33,223 nt of DNA from a virus, in the IMG/VR virus record IMGVR_UViG_3300034522_000044, positions 1-33,223 of that record. The stretch is one strand, 5' to 3'. Positions 1-7,772 of this stretch are shown here, one piece after another; position 1 is the stretch's first letter, and every line of letters starts with the position of its first letter. A program made the position numbers and the translations under genes. The notes under the pieces were generated by a model. The model made no database searches. It was not told where the DNA came from and saw only the letters and a list, made by a program, of their open reading frames with translations.

Positions 1-1115
1 TTGATCCAACGCGCATAAGTCGAGAGCAGCATCTGCACACTATGGCCGAGCTGCTGGGAGATGAAGGCGGGGTTCATGCCAGACATAATGCATATTGTCG
101 CATAGGTGTGACGACAGTTGTATGGCGGCCGACGACGGATATTCAAAGCCTTCAGGGTCGGAATCCACTGCTTGTGCAGGTCGGATGTCTGTTTCACGTA
201 CTCCGAGTTCTTTGAAGGCGGGAATATGAAAGGCGTTTCCAGCACCTTGCCCTTGCCACTTTTCCGACGATTAGCGTACTCCCTGGCGAACTGCAGGGCG
301 TGCATCGCTCGGTCATTCAACAGTACGAAACGGTCTGTACCAGTCTTCGTCCGCTCCACCACTTCCCCCAGAGCGATCCCTCGACAAACGTGGGCAGTCC
401 TCTTCTCTTCGTCTACCGCATCCCAGCGCATCGCTAGAGCTTCGGATAGACGCATGCCGGTGAAAAACACAAACTCAAAAAATGCCGCATAGATCGTGCT
501 GGGCCAATGATCATGCGCGTACATCTTCGCGATGATCTGATTTGCTTCTTCCAGGGTGAACGGGTCGATCTCTTTTTTGCTGCGCTTGGGCAACTCCAGA
601 ATAGCCGCCGGGTTCTTCGGAATCAGTTCCTCGGATACGGCTGAGTTCAGGATGGTGGAAAGCTTCGAGATGGCGTTGCGCTTCACTCCTGGCGACTTCC
701 ACTCGTTTGCCGCCATTATCCGGCGGAGCAGGGTGGTGGTAATCAGGTCAATCCGCACCAGGGCCAAGCCGGGCATCCAATAGCGGTTCAACGCGCCCTT
801 GTAGTTTCCCTTCGTTCCAGCGACCACCTCACGACTGTCTAGCCAGAGCTGGGCATACTCGCCGAAGTTGATCTTCCCGCCAGCGGCGTTGGTGGAACTA
901 GGGAAAAGCTCGGCGTACTTGTCGTCGTCGAGCAACCCCAGCTTGATCAGCCCTTTTACTTGATCAACAACCTGCGAGGCAGACTTGATTCCTTTCGGCG
1001 TCGGGGGATAGGGGAGCGTTTCACTGTGCCGGCTGCCGTTCCACATAAAGCGGATGCGGATCGATCCGTGGTGGAGGTCCATTCCTGCGGGCAAACCCAT
1101 TGGCTTTCGAGCCAT
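1..1115 (-). CDS. int: Phage tyrosine integrase, C-terminus cut by window edge
   Basis: Site-specific recombinase that would insert and excise the phage at att. About 371 residues lie in the window and the frame runs open off the left edge. The N-terminus (MARKPMGLPAGMDLHHG) looks like the DUF3596-type arm-binding domain of Pseudomonas phage integrases. A SAM-like core-binding segment follows, then the catalytic domain: Arg in GMRLSEA, Lys in RTKTG, HxxR-type box in YNCRHTYAT, His in QQLGHS, and the Tyr nucleophile in STYARWI. Only the short tail after the Tyr is missing. The start ATG lies inside the upstream excisionase-like gene, so the two are probably translationally coupled. The gene sits at the distal end of the PL operon, as in lambda. 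Family assignment is firm; the exact end is unseen. Confidence 0.95.
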   Translation of the reverse strand, partial: MARKPMGLPAGMDLHHGSIRIRFMWNGSRHSETLPYPPTPKGIKSASQVVDQVKGLIKLGLLDDDKYAELFPSSTNAAGGKINFGEYAQLWLDSREVVAGTKGNYKGALNRYWMPGLALVRIDLITTTLLRRIMAANEWKSPGVKRNAISKLSTILNSAVSEELIPKNPAAILELPKRSKKEIDPFTLEEANQIIAKMYAHDHWPSTIYAAFFEFVFFTGMRLSEALAMRWDAVDEEKRTAHVCRGIALGEVVERTKTGTDRFVLLNDRAMHALQFAREYANRRKSGKGKVLETPFIFPPSKNSEYVKQTSDLHKQWIPTLKALNIRRRPPYNCRHTYATICIMSGMNPAFISQQLGHSVQMLLSTYARWI

Positions 1116-1300
1116 TCGTAGTATCTCCTGATGCTGTACATAACGCGGCTGCCGTGTTTATTCCAGACGCCGAGGGGGATTTGGTTTCTGGCTCGCTTGG
1201 AGCGCAGGGCCGCTAGGGTGGTACCCAGGAGCTCCGCCATCTGCGCCTCGGGCACCTTGTCTCCGGTGATACCATCGTTGAGCTGTTCTGCTGCCGTCAT
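956..1300 (-). CDS. Excisionase-like small HTH protein overlapping int
   Basis: Predicted 114-residue protein starting MTAAEQLNDGITGDKVPEAQ, with TACC-rich DNA and an AGGTAGGT-type ribosome site just upstream. Residues about 18-70 (AQMAELLGTTLAALRSKR, then GVWNKHGSRVMYSIRRYYEWLES) look like a MerR-type winged helix: a helix-turn-helix followed by a wing and a WLESQW end, the pattern of many Pseudomonas phage excisionases. The C-terminal 45 residues are basic and overlap the start of int by about 160 bases in another frame, much longer than the lambda xis-int overlap. Position directly upstream of int supports a directionality factor. A general DNA-binding regulator is the alternative. The tail may be real or just read-through until the first stop. 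Confidence 0.6.
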   Translation of the reverse strand: MTAAEQLNDGITGDKVPEAQMAELLGTTLAALRSKRARNQIPLGVWNKHGSRVMYSIRRYYEWLESQWVCPQEWTSTTDRSASALCGTAAGTVKRSPIPRRRKESSLPRRLLIK

Positions 1301-1302
1301 AC

Positions 1303-1524
1303 CTACCTCCCGCCGGCCGCCGTGGGCCGCGCTGTCTTGATGATGTGAACGATCATGCCGAAGGTGAAAAGCATCCAGCCGCACGTTACGCCGAATGCGT
1401 AGAGAAGGTCGGACGTCTCTCCGTCCATGACCAGTTCGGGGGCGATCCAGAAGATCCAGCAGACGGTGCCGGACACGTACAGCGTTATGCCCATAATGAG
1501 CAGGGTGAGTTTTATTGCGAACAT
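1303..1524 (-). CDS. Small two-helix membrane protein
   Basis: 73-residue protein beginning MFAIKLTLLIMGITLYVSG. Two hydrophobic segments (about residues 3-28 and 42-65) are separated by a short acidic loop, so it should sit in the inner membrane. This start is preferred over an upstream in-frame ATG because a GAGGT ribosome site lies 8 bases before it. It ends 2 bases from the excisionase-like start, so it is in the same transcript. No family is recognised. A frequent type of accessory gene in the early operon of temperate phages; function unknown. Confidence 0.65.
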   Translation of the reverse strand: MFAIKLTLLIMGITLYVSGTVCWIFWIAPELVMDGETSDLLYAFGVTCGWMLFTFGMIVHIIKTARPTAAGGR

Positions 1525-1654
1525 GCGAATACCTCGCCCGCCGCTCACCGGCAGGCATGTAGGGATATTTGGAATGCCGTGGGATTCCGCCAGCGCCGCA
1601 GAAAGTTCAACAAGATTGAGCTAAGTCACTTATCTGCCTGGAAAGGGAGTACAA

Positions 1655-2005
1655 GTGGCGGATTCTCTAATGCGGATCGACATCATGTTTTTAAAGAAAC
1701 GAGGGCGAGTGTTTTGGGATTGGTCTGATTGCGAGCTTCATTCTCGGTGTCACGATGGCCTACTTCCGGATGGGGGGCAGATTGACGTTCAAGTGCGCAC
1801 CTCTCGAAGAGGTTTGGTTCAGCTGTTTGTGGGCGCATACAGCGCGAGCGGTGGCGTACTCTTTGAGGAGTACTACAAGGAACGCCAAGGGGAATCTATG
1901 ACTTCAGCCCTGGCCTTCGGCGTGGCAAGGGCAGTGATGCTTACAGCTGTGAAGCTTTCACCTATCCCTTCCACTAAACACTTTGGGATCTATCGCAACA
2001 TTTGA
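1655..2005 (+). CDS. Hypothetical protein, paralogue of the gene at 2980
   Basis: Up to 116 residues. GTG at 1655 has a GGGAG ribosome site; the ATG at 1685 (MFLKKRGRVFWDW) aligns better with the paralogue's start, so the true start is uncertain. The core shared with the 2980 product runs: an aromatic VFWDW segment, LPDG, VxVRxSxxGxVQLFVGxY, LFEExYxExxGExMTxA, then GxxRA. This looks like a small alpha/beta protein. It lies alone on the plus strand inside a minus-strand operon, convergent with the nuclease-like gene. No known family is recognised; expression probably comes from its own promoter. Confidence 0.65.
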   Translation: MADSLMRIDIMFLKKRGRVFWDWSDCELHSRCHDGLLPDGGQIDVQVRTSRRGLVQLFVGAYSASGGVLFEEYYKERQGESMTSALAFGVARAVMLTAVKLSPIPSTKHFGIYRNI

Positions 2006-2069
2006 CTTCTTGCGCCGGCTCATTCCGGCACTTTCTAGGGGAAGACGTAGGCGAACCAGAGGGTGGCGA

Positions 2070-2852
2070 TCATGGCGTCAACTCCAATTCGGCCGGCGCA
2101 GTAGCGGCCAGGGTTTCGACGGCAAGGGCGTACACGTCCGGGTGCTGCTTGTCGAAGGCCGGCATATGCTCAGTTTCGATCCAGGTGCCGCGCACTGCGC
2201 CCTTGGCCAGCCAAGCCGGCTTGCTCCCGGGCGCCTGCGTCCACGCGCTGACGCCGATGCCGTGGCTGGAGATCTGCTTGGCGGTGATAAAGCCTTGGCG
2301 CCTGAGCTGGGCCAGCACCTTCAACGCCGACTCTTTCCACGGTGTCAGGCGCACAGGAGAGGGAACGCCCGCCGGCAAGTTCGTGACCAGCACCGGCACC
2401 TGGCAGCGCTCAGGCGGGTTCCAGTCGAACATGTACCAGTCGTAGAAAGGCTTGCGGCCGCTTACCTCCATCAGGGAATGCTCAAGGCTGAAGGTCATGC
2501 AGTTGCCTTGTCGGGTCCAGCTCTGTCTCGGCACCAGTACTCTGACGCCGAGGTGTTCCAGCATCTTCACGATTCCTTTGCTGGCGTCGGTGATTTTGCT
2601 CACGATCACTAGCCGGTAATCCGGGCCGGCACGGCCGTACAGCTCGTCGCCGCGACACGGCAGGATCTGGTCAGCCAACTTGGCGTTCAGCTGCATCTTC
2701 GCCTCGACGCCTATCTGCCGGCCGTCTTCATGCACAACCAACAGGTCGAAGCCCGCGGCCTCGGGGTAGCACGTCCAGCCGGGCAGCTCGTTGAACTCCT
2801 GGATGAACAGCGCGCAGAGGTCAACCTCCTTTTCGATTTTCTCGATAGGCAT
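2070..2852 (-). CDS. Hypothetical protein with PD-(D/E)XK-like nuclease motif
   Basis: 260 residues, cytoplasmic. The N-terminal third carries what looks like a restriction-endonuclease fold core: Glu31 in YPEAAGFDLLVV, Asp36 (FDLLVV strand), then Glu50-Ala-Lys52 in IGVEAKMQ, followed by a YRLVIVSK strand. This D...ExK arrangement is the active site of PD-(D/E)XK nucleases. The second half (about 150-260) has no recognised domain and may be a DNA-binding or partner module with a winged-helix-like stretch (ALKVLAQLRRQGFITAKQISSHG). It is flanked by two plus-strand paralogues. The nuclease call is inference from the motif only; no homologue was searched. Confidence 0.6.
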   Translation of the reverse strand: MPIEKIEKEVDLCALFIQEFNELPGWTCYPEAAGFDLLVVHEDGRQIGVEAKMQLNAKLADQILPCRGDELYGRAGPDYRLVIVSKITDASKGIVKMLEHLGVRVLVPRQSWTRQGNCMTFSLEHSLMEVSGRKPFYDWYMFDWNPPERCQVPVLVTNLPAGVPSPVRLTPWKESALKVLAQLRRQGFITAKQISSHGIGVSAWTQAPGSKPAWLAKGAVRGTWIETEHMPAFDKQHPDVYALAVETLAATAPAELELTP

Positions 2853-2979
2853 GTTTCGTCCTTGCCGCTATAGCGGCTGACTTTGATGGTAGGGGATGAA
2901 AAAAAGTGTTTTGGAGATATTCCGTCGCCGCTGCTTGAGCCCCATAATCCCGGCCCTCTTTAACTTCAAGGCGTAGCAG

Positions 2980-3309
2980 ATGAGAACTCGAGGCGCTGTT
3001 TATTGGGAATGGGCCGATCCGTCGCTGCATGTACGTTCTGTAGATGAGCGCCTGCCGGACGGCACACTGCTCAACGTGCTGGTTCGCATGTCGTCCTCTG
3101 GTCAGGTCCAGCTTTTTGTGGGTGTTTACACGGTCACTGGTGTGATGCTGTTCGAAGAGGCCTTCTATGAACGGCCTGGCGAAACGATGACTAAAGCCAT
3201 GGAGTGGGGCATAAATCGGGCTAAAGAACAGGTTGCTGCCAAAGTCGCCCCACCAGTCAGGCGGAAACGTCCGCGAACACGGAAAGTCACCTCAGCCCAA
3301 CGCCATTGA
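2980..3309 (+). CDS. Hypothetical protein, paralogue of the gene at 1655
   Basis: 109 residues from ATG at 2980 with an AAGGCG ribosome site. It shares VYWEW, LPDG, VLVRMSSSGQVQLFVGVY, LFEEAFYERPGETMTKA and GINRA with the 1655 product, so the two arose by duplication or separate acquisition. It adds a basic tail (VRRKRPRTRKV) that the paralogue lacks, which could bind nucleic acid. Lone plus-strand gene in the leftward operon. Function unknown. Confidence 0.65.
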   Translation: MRTRGAVYWEWADPSLHVRSVDERLPDGTLLNVLVRMSSSGQVQLFVGVYTVTGVMLFEEAFYERPGETMTKAMEWGINRAKEQVAAKVAPPVRRKRPRTRKVTSAQRH

Positions 3310-3510
3310 TTAGCGGCATTCGTGCATCGGTCTGGTATCGATGCTACCGAATAACTCCCGCGTGCCCACGGCGATAGATGGGAGTTATCTATGCCAATCA
3401 TTGGCTTACCATTCATCGCCTCGCGGATCTTCAATCCGAACTCTGGATTTTTTTTCCGTCCTATACCGAAAGCGTCACTAATAAATGTCGTCTGGCAGAG
3501 GACCAGATCT

Positions 3511-3717
3511 ATGAACAGCATTGAAGAATTTCGATATAAATCTCACCAACTCCTTCTTGAGCTTGATGCAGCCACCACGAGGATGATGATGCTCGTCGCG
3601 CTTCGCGAGGTGTCGGGCCCGGTGTGGAATGAGGCTTACCAGGATCATTGCAACGCGTACAAGGCGTGGAATGACTACGTTAATACGCCTTTTGTGGTCC
3701 TGCCGCAGGAGGCATAG
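3511..3717 (+). CDS. Small hypothetical phage protein
   Basis: 68 residues starting MNSIEEFRYKSHQLLLELDAATTRMM, with GAGG 10 bases upstream, which decides the start over the in-frame ATG at 3391. It is predicted to be almost wholly helical, with a Trp/Tyr-rich second half (WNEAYQDHCNAYKAWNDYV). The 3' end overlaps the convergent DUF4406 gene by 38 bases. The roughly 200 bases before it (3310-3510) hold a T-run but no gene I can support. No family recognised. Confidence 0.55.
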   Translation: MNSIEEFRYKSHQLLLELDAATTRMMMLVALREVSGPVWNEAYQDHCNAYKAWNDYVNTPFVVLPQEA

Positions 3718-4021
3718 AAGCGTTGTCTGCCAGATGATGGGCATTCACAACCATCATGCCGAGGCGTTCGGCGATCAGGCCTTCCAGGCGGGCACCCTTT
3801 GAGTGCTCCCAGCCGGGCAGGGTGGCCACGGTGTCGCAGTCCATCAGGGCTGCAATGTCGCGGCGCATGCAGTCGTTTCAGGTGCCGCCGTCTGGGTTGA
3901 GCTCGGCGGGGTTGGTGACGGTGTGGCCGCCGGCGCGCAGGTTACTGGTCATGGCGTGGAAGGCGGCGAAGTTGAGGCCGGGCAGGCCGGTCATGGGGCC
4001 GCTGAGGTAGATGCGCTTCAT
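3680..4021 (-). pseudogene. DUF4406-family protein with in-frame TGA at codon 48
   Basis: From the ATG at 4021 the frame reads MKRIYLSGPMTGLPGLNFAA and continues to NPDGGT, then TGA at 3880-3878, then NDCMRRDIAALMDCDTVATL to the end. The stop falls where the family normally has Trp (GGTWxxCMRRDIAAL), so a single TGG to TGA change explains it. Without it the protein would have 113 residues, normal for DUF4406, which resembles nucleoside 2-deoxyribosyltransferases. The ATG overlaps the upstream gene's stop (ATGA), so it belongs to the operon. A 62-residue restart at 3868 is possible but would lack the N-terminal strand and SGPMTG loop. Most likely an inactivated gene. Confidence 0.8.
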
Positions 4022-4596
4022 GCCGCCACCTGCTGCTGTTCCTGGCCCAGCGCCTGCTGGACCGCGTGAATGATCCGCTCGAGGTAGGCGTAATCGGGGT
4101 TTGGCTCGGTGGCGTCATTGGTTAGGTGCCACCATTCATCACCGAACAGTTTCGTCATCAACTCGCTGTGTGCACCGTGGAGATATTCAATCGATCGCGA
4201 GTCGCGCAGATCTTCTGCCTCATCGAACCGCTCGCGGGCCTCGTCGGCGCCGTAACAAAACTGGCGGCGCTCTTTCAGTACGAGGCGCTGCGCCTCCCTT
4301 GAAAGCGCTTCACCACTGAATTGCCGTGGCCTCATCGCCTGGTCGAAGTAGCCGATGATATAGCCGGTGTTCAGCTTGCAGAAGAACTGCCCGATGCTCA
4401 GACCATCCCACATGCCGCCCCAGTAGGCCGTCCAGCTCTTGCCCCAGCAACTGACGGTGATCTTGCCCTTGCATGGGGCCAGGTCCTCGAGGAACACGGT
4501 GATCGGGTCAAGGTTTGGCGCACCTGTGATAACCAACTTGGTGACTGTCGATCGCTCTACCTGCAGCGGCGCGGTCGGATTGTTTTCTGTAGGCAT
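4018..4596 (-). CDS. Conserved phage hypothetical protein
   Basis: 192 residues from MPTENNPTAPLQVERSTVTKL; AAGGA lies upstream of this ATG, so the longer upstream extension is unlikely. The N-terminal domain is rich in beta strands (TKLVITGAPNLDPITVFLED, KGKITVSCWGKSWTAYWGGM) with a run of Trp, Cys and Gly. The rest is helical and ends in a Glu/Gln-rich tail. The protein type is familiar from early regions of Pseudomonas and enteric phages, but no function is known to me. It overlaps DUF4406 by four bases, so the two are probably cotranslated. Confidence 0.75.
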   Translation of the reverse strand: MPTENNPTAPLQVERSTVTKLVITGAPNLDPITVFLEDLAPCKGKITVSCWGKSWTAYWGGMWDGLSIGQFFCKLNTGYIIGYFDQAMRPRQFSGEALSREAQRLVLKERRQFCYGADEARERFDEAEDLRDSRSIEYLHGAHSELMTKLFGDEWWHLTNDATEPNPDYAYLERIIHAVQQALGQEQQQVAA

Positions 4597-4756
4597 GGGG
4601 AGTCCTTGCCGGCCGTCACGACCGGGTGTGATGTCAAGGGGGAGGCGTGAGAGAAAGTTGCTACTTGTAGGAAGGCTTACGACAAGTTTCAGGTATACAA
4701 CCGAATCCGTCGTGACATCAGAATCAGTGGCACCTAAATGAAACGGCGCTGCCAAC

Positions 4757-4840
4757 ATGCAAACCCTGATTGATGTTGTCGAACTGATTTCTCTGATCCT
4801 TGCGATTCTTTGCTCGCTAAAGGAGCTGGGATGGCTCTAA
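4757..4840 (+). CDS. Possible 27-residue membrane peptide
   Basis: Short frame encoding MQTLIDVVELISLILAILCS and a KELGWL tail: a single hydrophobic helix with a charged end, in the AT-richer gap between the methyltransferase and the 4018 gene. Its last bases overlap the methyltransferase stop on the other strand. No good ribosome site precedes it (only GGCG), and a TATACA at about 4721 is the only promoter-like hint. It could be a small membrane peptide, or chance. Confidence 0.3.
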   Translation: MQTLIDVVELISLILAILCSLKELGWL

Positions 4841-7038
4841 GCCGCTTCAGCCTGGCGCTCATCCGCTCGCCACGGGTCGTTGGCCCTTGCCAGCGCAGCC
4901 ATCGGCGGCGGGCTAACGCTGTTACCGCACATGTGCACCTGCTGGGTCTTGGTGAACGACTTGCCGTCGGCGCCGTGGCTGATGATGTAGTCGGCGGGGA
5001 AGCCCTGGGCCTTGTACAGCTCGGACGGCTTCAGCATCCGCAGGCAGATGTCGACGATCACGTAGGGCGTGCCTTTGACCATCACGGTGACCATTGCCAG
5101 GCGGTCCTTGGTGGTGATCGTCGGCGCCGGCGAGTCGCAAGCGCTGATGTTCTCGGTACCGTAGTAGCTGATCAGGAAAGCGGCTACGCGGAGGGCACCG
5201 GCTTCGTGTTCCGGTGACAGCGTGAGCGACACCAGCGAACTCTTGCCACCGCCGCCGGCTGTGATGGTCGGCGCGGGTTCTTCCAGACCCTGGCCAACAC
5301 TGCCGCCAAATGCCCGTTCCATGAATGCGCTGACCAACCCGTGGTGCTGGCCGCCGGCGCTGACGGTGTGCAGCGGGTCATTCACGTCCCGGGCATCGCA
5401 GTTGCCGCGCAGGTGCACCAGGTTCGCCACCGCCAACTGCTGTTGGCTGCCGGTGTTGGTTACCGTGGTCATGGGTTCGTGCATGCTCTTGGCGTGCGTG
5501 GTGTTGAATCCGCCATTGGCCTGGATCATCACCGCGGCGCTTACTGACTGGCCGCCCCCGCTGGCAGTTACGGTGCCGATAGGGCCGCTGATGTCGTTCA
5601 CACCATGGGATCGACGTTTGTTCGTCCCTGAGCCTTCACCGTGCCCGGCCTGGACTATGCATGCCGACGCGACCGCGCGGTGGCTTCGAGTCATGACAGT
5701 GCCGACGGGTTGGTCCGCAGCTACCGGGTGTCCGGCATATACCGGCCCGCCAGCACCTACCAAAACTGAGCTGGTCAGGGCGTGCTTGACGCCGCCGGCG
5801 ACCACTGTCCCCAGCGGTTGATCCAGGCCTGGCACTCGCGGCTCCTGGCCCTGGCGCTCGCCATAGCCCGATTGAATCAGCGTTGGGCTGATCAGCGTCA
5901 GCTCGCCGCGGTTCGCGCACGTCACCGTGGGCAGCGGGGCAAGCGGGTCGTTGATTCGGTCGCTGCCCTGGTGCGTGGCCGGCGCGATGATTGGGCTGAC
6001 AACCGAGAAGGCACCGCCTTTCGGGTAGGAGGTGATGGTGCGCAGCGGCTCATCTGCCGAATGCACTGTCTGCCCTGACCAGTTCGCTATCGGCACGATG
6101 AACGGCGCGGGGTTGTCGATGACGAATTTCTTCATGCCCTTGGCAACGCGGCGCAGGGTAGCGTCGGCCAAGTCTTTCTTGCGGCCGAAAATGCTTTTGC
6201 CCAAGTCGCTGAAGTCGATGCAGTCAGCGGCCGTTTTCCACTTCTGCTGGCCTTTGATGGGGTTCTTTGCATGGGTTGGCTCAGGCCACACCACCGGACG
6301 CCCGTCGCATCGAGCGATCATAAATAGGCGCTCCCGGCTGGTTGGTGCGCCGAAGTCGCACGCCCTGATCACCTTCCACTCCACGACGTAGCCCATGCCT
6401 TGCAGCAAGGACACAAAACGACGCCAGGTGCGGCCGCGTTGCTTCGGGTCAGGGACCAAGAACTGGTTAGATACCGGCACTTGCTCACCAGGTGCGGCGA
6501 TCCGGTTGGTTGTCTTTCCTTTTTTGGTAGGGTGCGGCACTTGATCCAGCGTAACTACCCGCCCGGTGGCGCTGTCTCGTTTGGCGATCAGGCGGCCCCA
6601 CTGCAGGATCTGTTTCACGTTTTCCAGGCTGATCACCCGAGGCCGCTTCATGCCCGCCCATTTGAGGCCGATCCATGACAGGTTGCGGATCTCGCGTTTG
6701 CGCGGCTGACCGCCGGCCGCCTGGCTGTGGTGGGTGCAATCCGGCGACATGTGGAACCAGCCCACAGCCTTGCCGCCGCACTCGGTGTCCGCATCACCCT
6801 CGAACACGTCGGTGGTGAAGTGCTGGGCGCCTGGGTGGTTCATCGTGTGCATGCTGATGGCTTTCGGGCTGTGGTTCTTTGCCACGTTTATCGCGCGGCC
6901 CAGGCCCATTTCCAGGCCGGTACCGGCGCCGCCACCACCACAAAAGAAGTCGACTACGATTTCATCATCTTGTGGGCTGAAGCCAAGGCCGTATTGGGTT
7001 TTGAAATCGAAGGGGTGTTTCTTCTGTTGTGCGGACAT
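4837..7038 (-). CDS. DNA (cytosine-5) methyltransferase with nine internal repeats
   Basis: 733 residues. It would transfer methyl from S-adenosylmethionine to C5 of cytosine, probably to protect phage DNA from host restriction. Motifs are complete: motif I DFFCGGGGAGTG (30-41), catalytic Cys101 in SPDC in place of the usual PPC, motif VI ENV (139-141), motif VIII RERLFMIA (235-242), and motifs IX-X at the end (LYKAQGFP, MCGNSVSPPP). Between VIII and IX, where the target-recognition domain sits, lie nine degenerate repeats of about 33-49 residues with a P-x-x-T-V-T-x-x-G-G core (Thr near 334, 371, 411, 447, 489, 525, 558, 591, 640). This makes it much longer than usual. No restriction endonuclease gene is adjacent. 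AGAGG precedes the ATG. Confidence 0.9.
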   Translation of the reverse strand: MSAQQKKHPFDFKTQYGLGFSPQDDEIVVDFFCGGGGAGTGLEMGLGRAINVAKNHSPKAISMHTMNHPGAQHFTTDVFEGDADTECGGKAVGWFHMSPDCTHHSQAAGGQPRKREIRNLSWIGLKWAGMKRPRVISLENVKQILQWGRLIAKRDSATGRVVTLDQVPHPTKKGKTTNRIAAPGEQVPVSNQFLVPDPKQRGRTWRRFVSLLQGMGYVVEWKVIRACDFGAPTSRERLFMIARCDGRPVVWPEPTHAKNPIKGQQKWKTAADCIDFSDLGKSIFGRKKDLADATLRRVAKGMKKFVIDNPAPFIVPIANWSGQTVHSADEPLRTITSYPKGGAFSVVSPIIAPATHQGSDRINDPLAPLPTVTCANRGELTLISPTLIQSGYGERQGQEPRVPGLDQPLGTVVAGGVKHALTSSVLVGAGGPVYAGHPVAADQPVGTVMTRSHRAVASACIVQAGHGEGSGTNKRRSHGVNDISGPIGTVTASGGGQSVSAAVMIQANGGFNTTHAKSMHEPMTTVTNTGSQQQLAVANLVHLRGNCDARDVNDPLHTVSAGGQHHGLVSAFMERAFGGSVGQGLEEPAPTITAGGGGKSSLVSLTLSPEHEAGALRVAAFLISYYGTENISACDSPAPTITTKDRLAMVTVMVKGTPYVIVDICLRMLKPSELYKAQGFPADYIISHGADGKSFTKTQQVHMCGNSVSPPPMAALARANDPWRADERQAEAA

Positions 7039-7083
7039 AGAGGGCCTCTGGATGTATAGTTCAAGCTTTATAGGGAGATACGT

Positions 7084-7755
7084 ATGCGATTAGCTTTAGC
7101 AATATTTGGAGTTTTAGTGTTTTTGTGCTCCGTAGCCCTATCTTTCTATTTACTTTCGATAGGGAAGTTTTCAGGGGCCGAGTTCACTGCCTTTGTTGTC
7201 TCATTTGCAGTACTTTCACTCGCGGTAGGTTTTGCCCCCGAAATTCAAGAGGTTTCAATTGCTGGAAATGTCGTGAAGTTGAAAGAAGTCAAAGCGGAGG
7301 CTCTTAAAGCAATTGAAAGTCTCAATAAGTCGCGTGTAGAGACTCTTCGTGTACTTCTTGGTCTGGAATTGAAAACTGAAGGCGGGTTCGGTAATGAGGC
7401 GGAAATAGATCCCAGGATTCCTGGGTTTTGGCGATTGATCAACCTTGCTTCTGAATACGAATGCTTAAAAGATGTTAAGGCGGAAGTGTTGTTTGGTGTG
7501 GCTGTATTGCTTAAAGGTCAGCTCTCGGTTATCCAACAAAGAACTGCTAGCACGCAAGTTGCTGCGATAAATTCGCTAGGCGACTTTATCGAACCAATTG
7601 AGCTAGCATCGATTGCCCTAGAACCAGCAGGGATACAGGAGCGAGCAGAGCATCGCCGTGAGTCCTTCGATAAAGTCAGGGCTGAGCTCGTTGTAGCAAT
7701 TGATCAATACTTTAAACTTTTTCAGCTAAAGAGAAAGGTTGACGCTTTAAGCTAA
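7084..7755 (+). CDS. Membrane-anchored protein, likely moron
   Basis: 223 residues. Two N-terminal hydrophobic helices (about 3-25 and 32-52: LALAIFGVLVFLCSVALSF, FTAFVVSFAVLSLAVGF) are followed by a cytoplasmic helical domain with a coiled-coil-like start (VVKLKEVKAEALKAIESL). GGGAG precedes the ATG. It is divergent from the methyltransferase and clearly more AT-rich than its neighbours, which suggests recent transfer. No family is recognised. Phage membrane proteins expressed on their own strand in a lysogen often alter superinfection or host envelope traits, but that is inference here. Confidence 0.75.
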   Translation: MRLALAIFGVLVFLCSVALSFYLLSIGKFSGAEFTAFVVSFAVLSLAVGFAPEIQEVSIAGNVVKLKEVKAEALKAIESLNKSRVETLRVLLGLELKTEGGFGNEAEIDPRIPGFWRLINLASEYECLKDVKAEVLFGVAVLLKGQLSVIQQRTASTQVAAINSLGDFIEPIELASIALEPAGIQERAEHRRESFDKVRAELVVAIDQYFKLFQLKRKVDALS

Positions 7756-7772
7756 GATCCCGTGAAACGGAA

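Noticed and set aside
3165-3521. 118-residue minus-strand frame across 3310-3510
   Set aside because: Half is antisense to the 2980 gene; no ribosome site. A few stretches look protein-like, but not enough to call.
3680-4021. Phage-wide TGA recoding to explain the DUF4406 stop
   Set aside because: Many other genes here end in TGA at normal family lengths and use TGG for Trp, so TGA is a stop in this genome.
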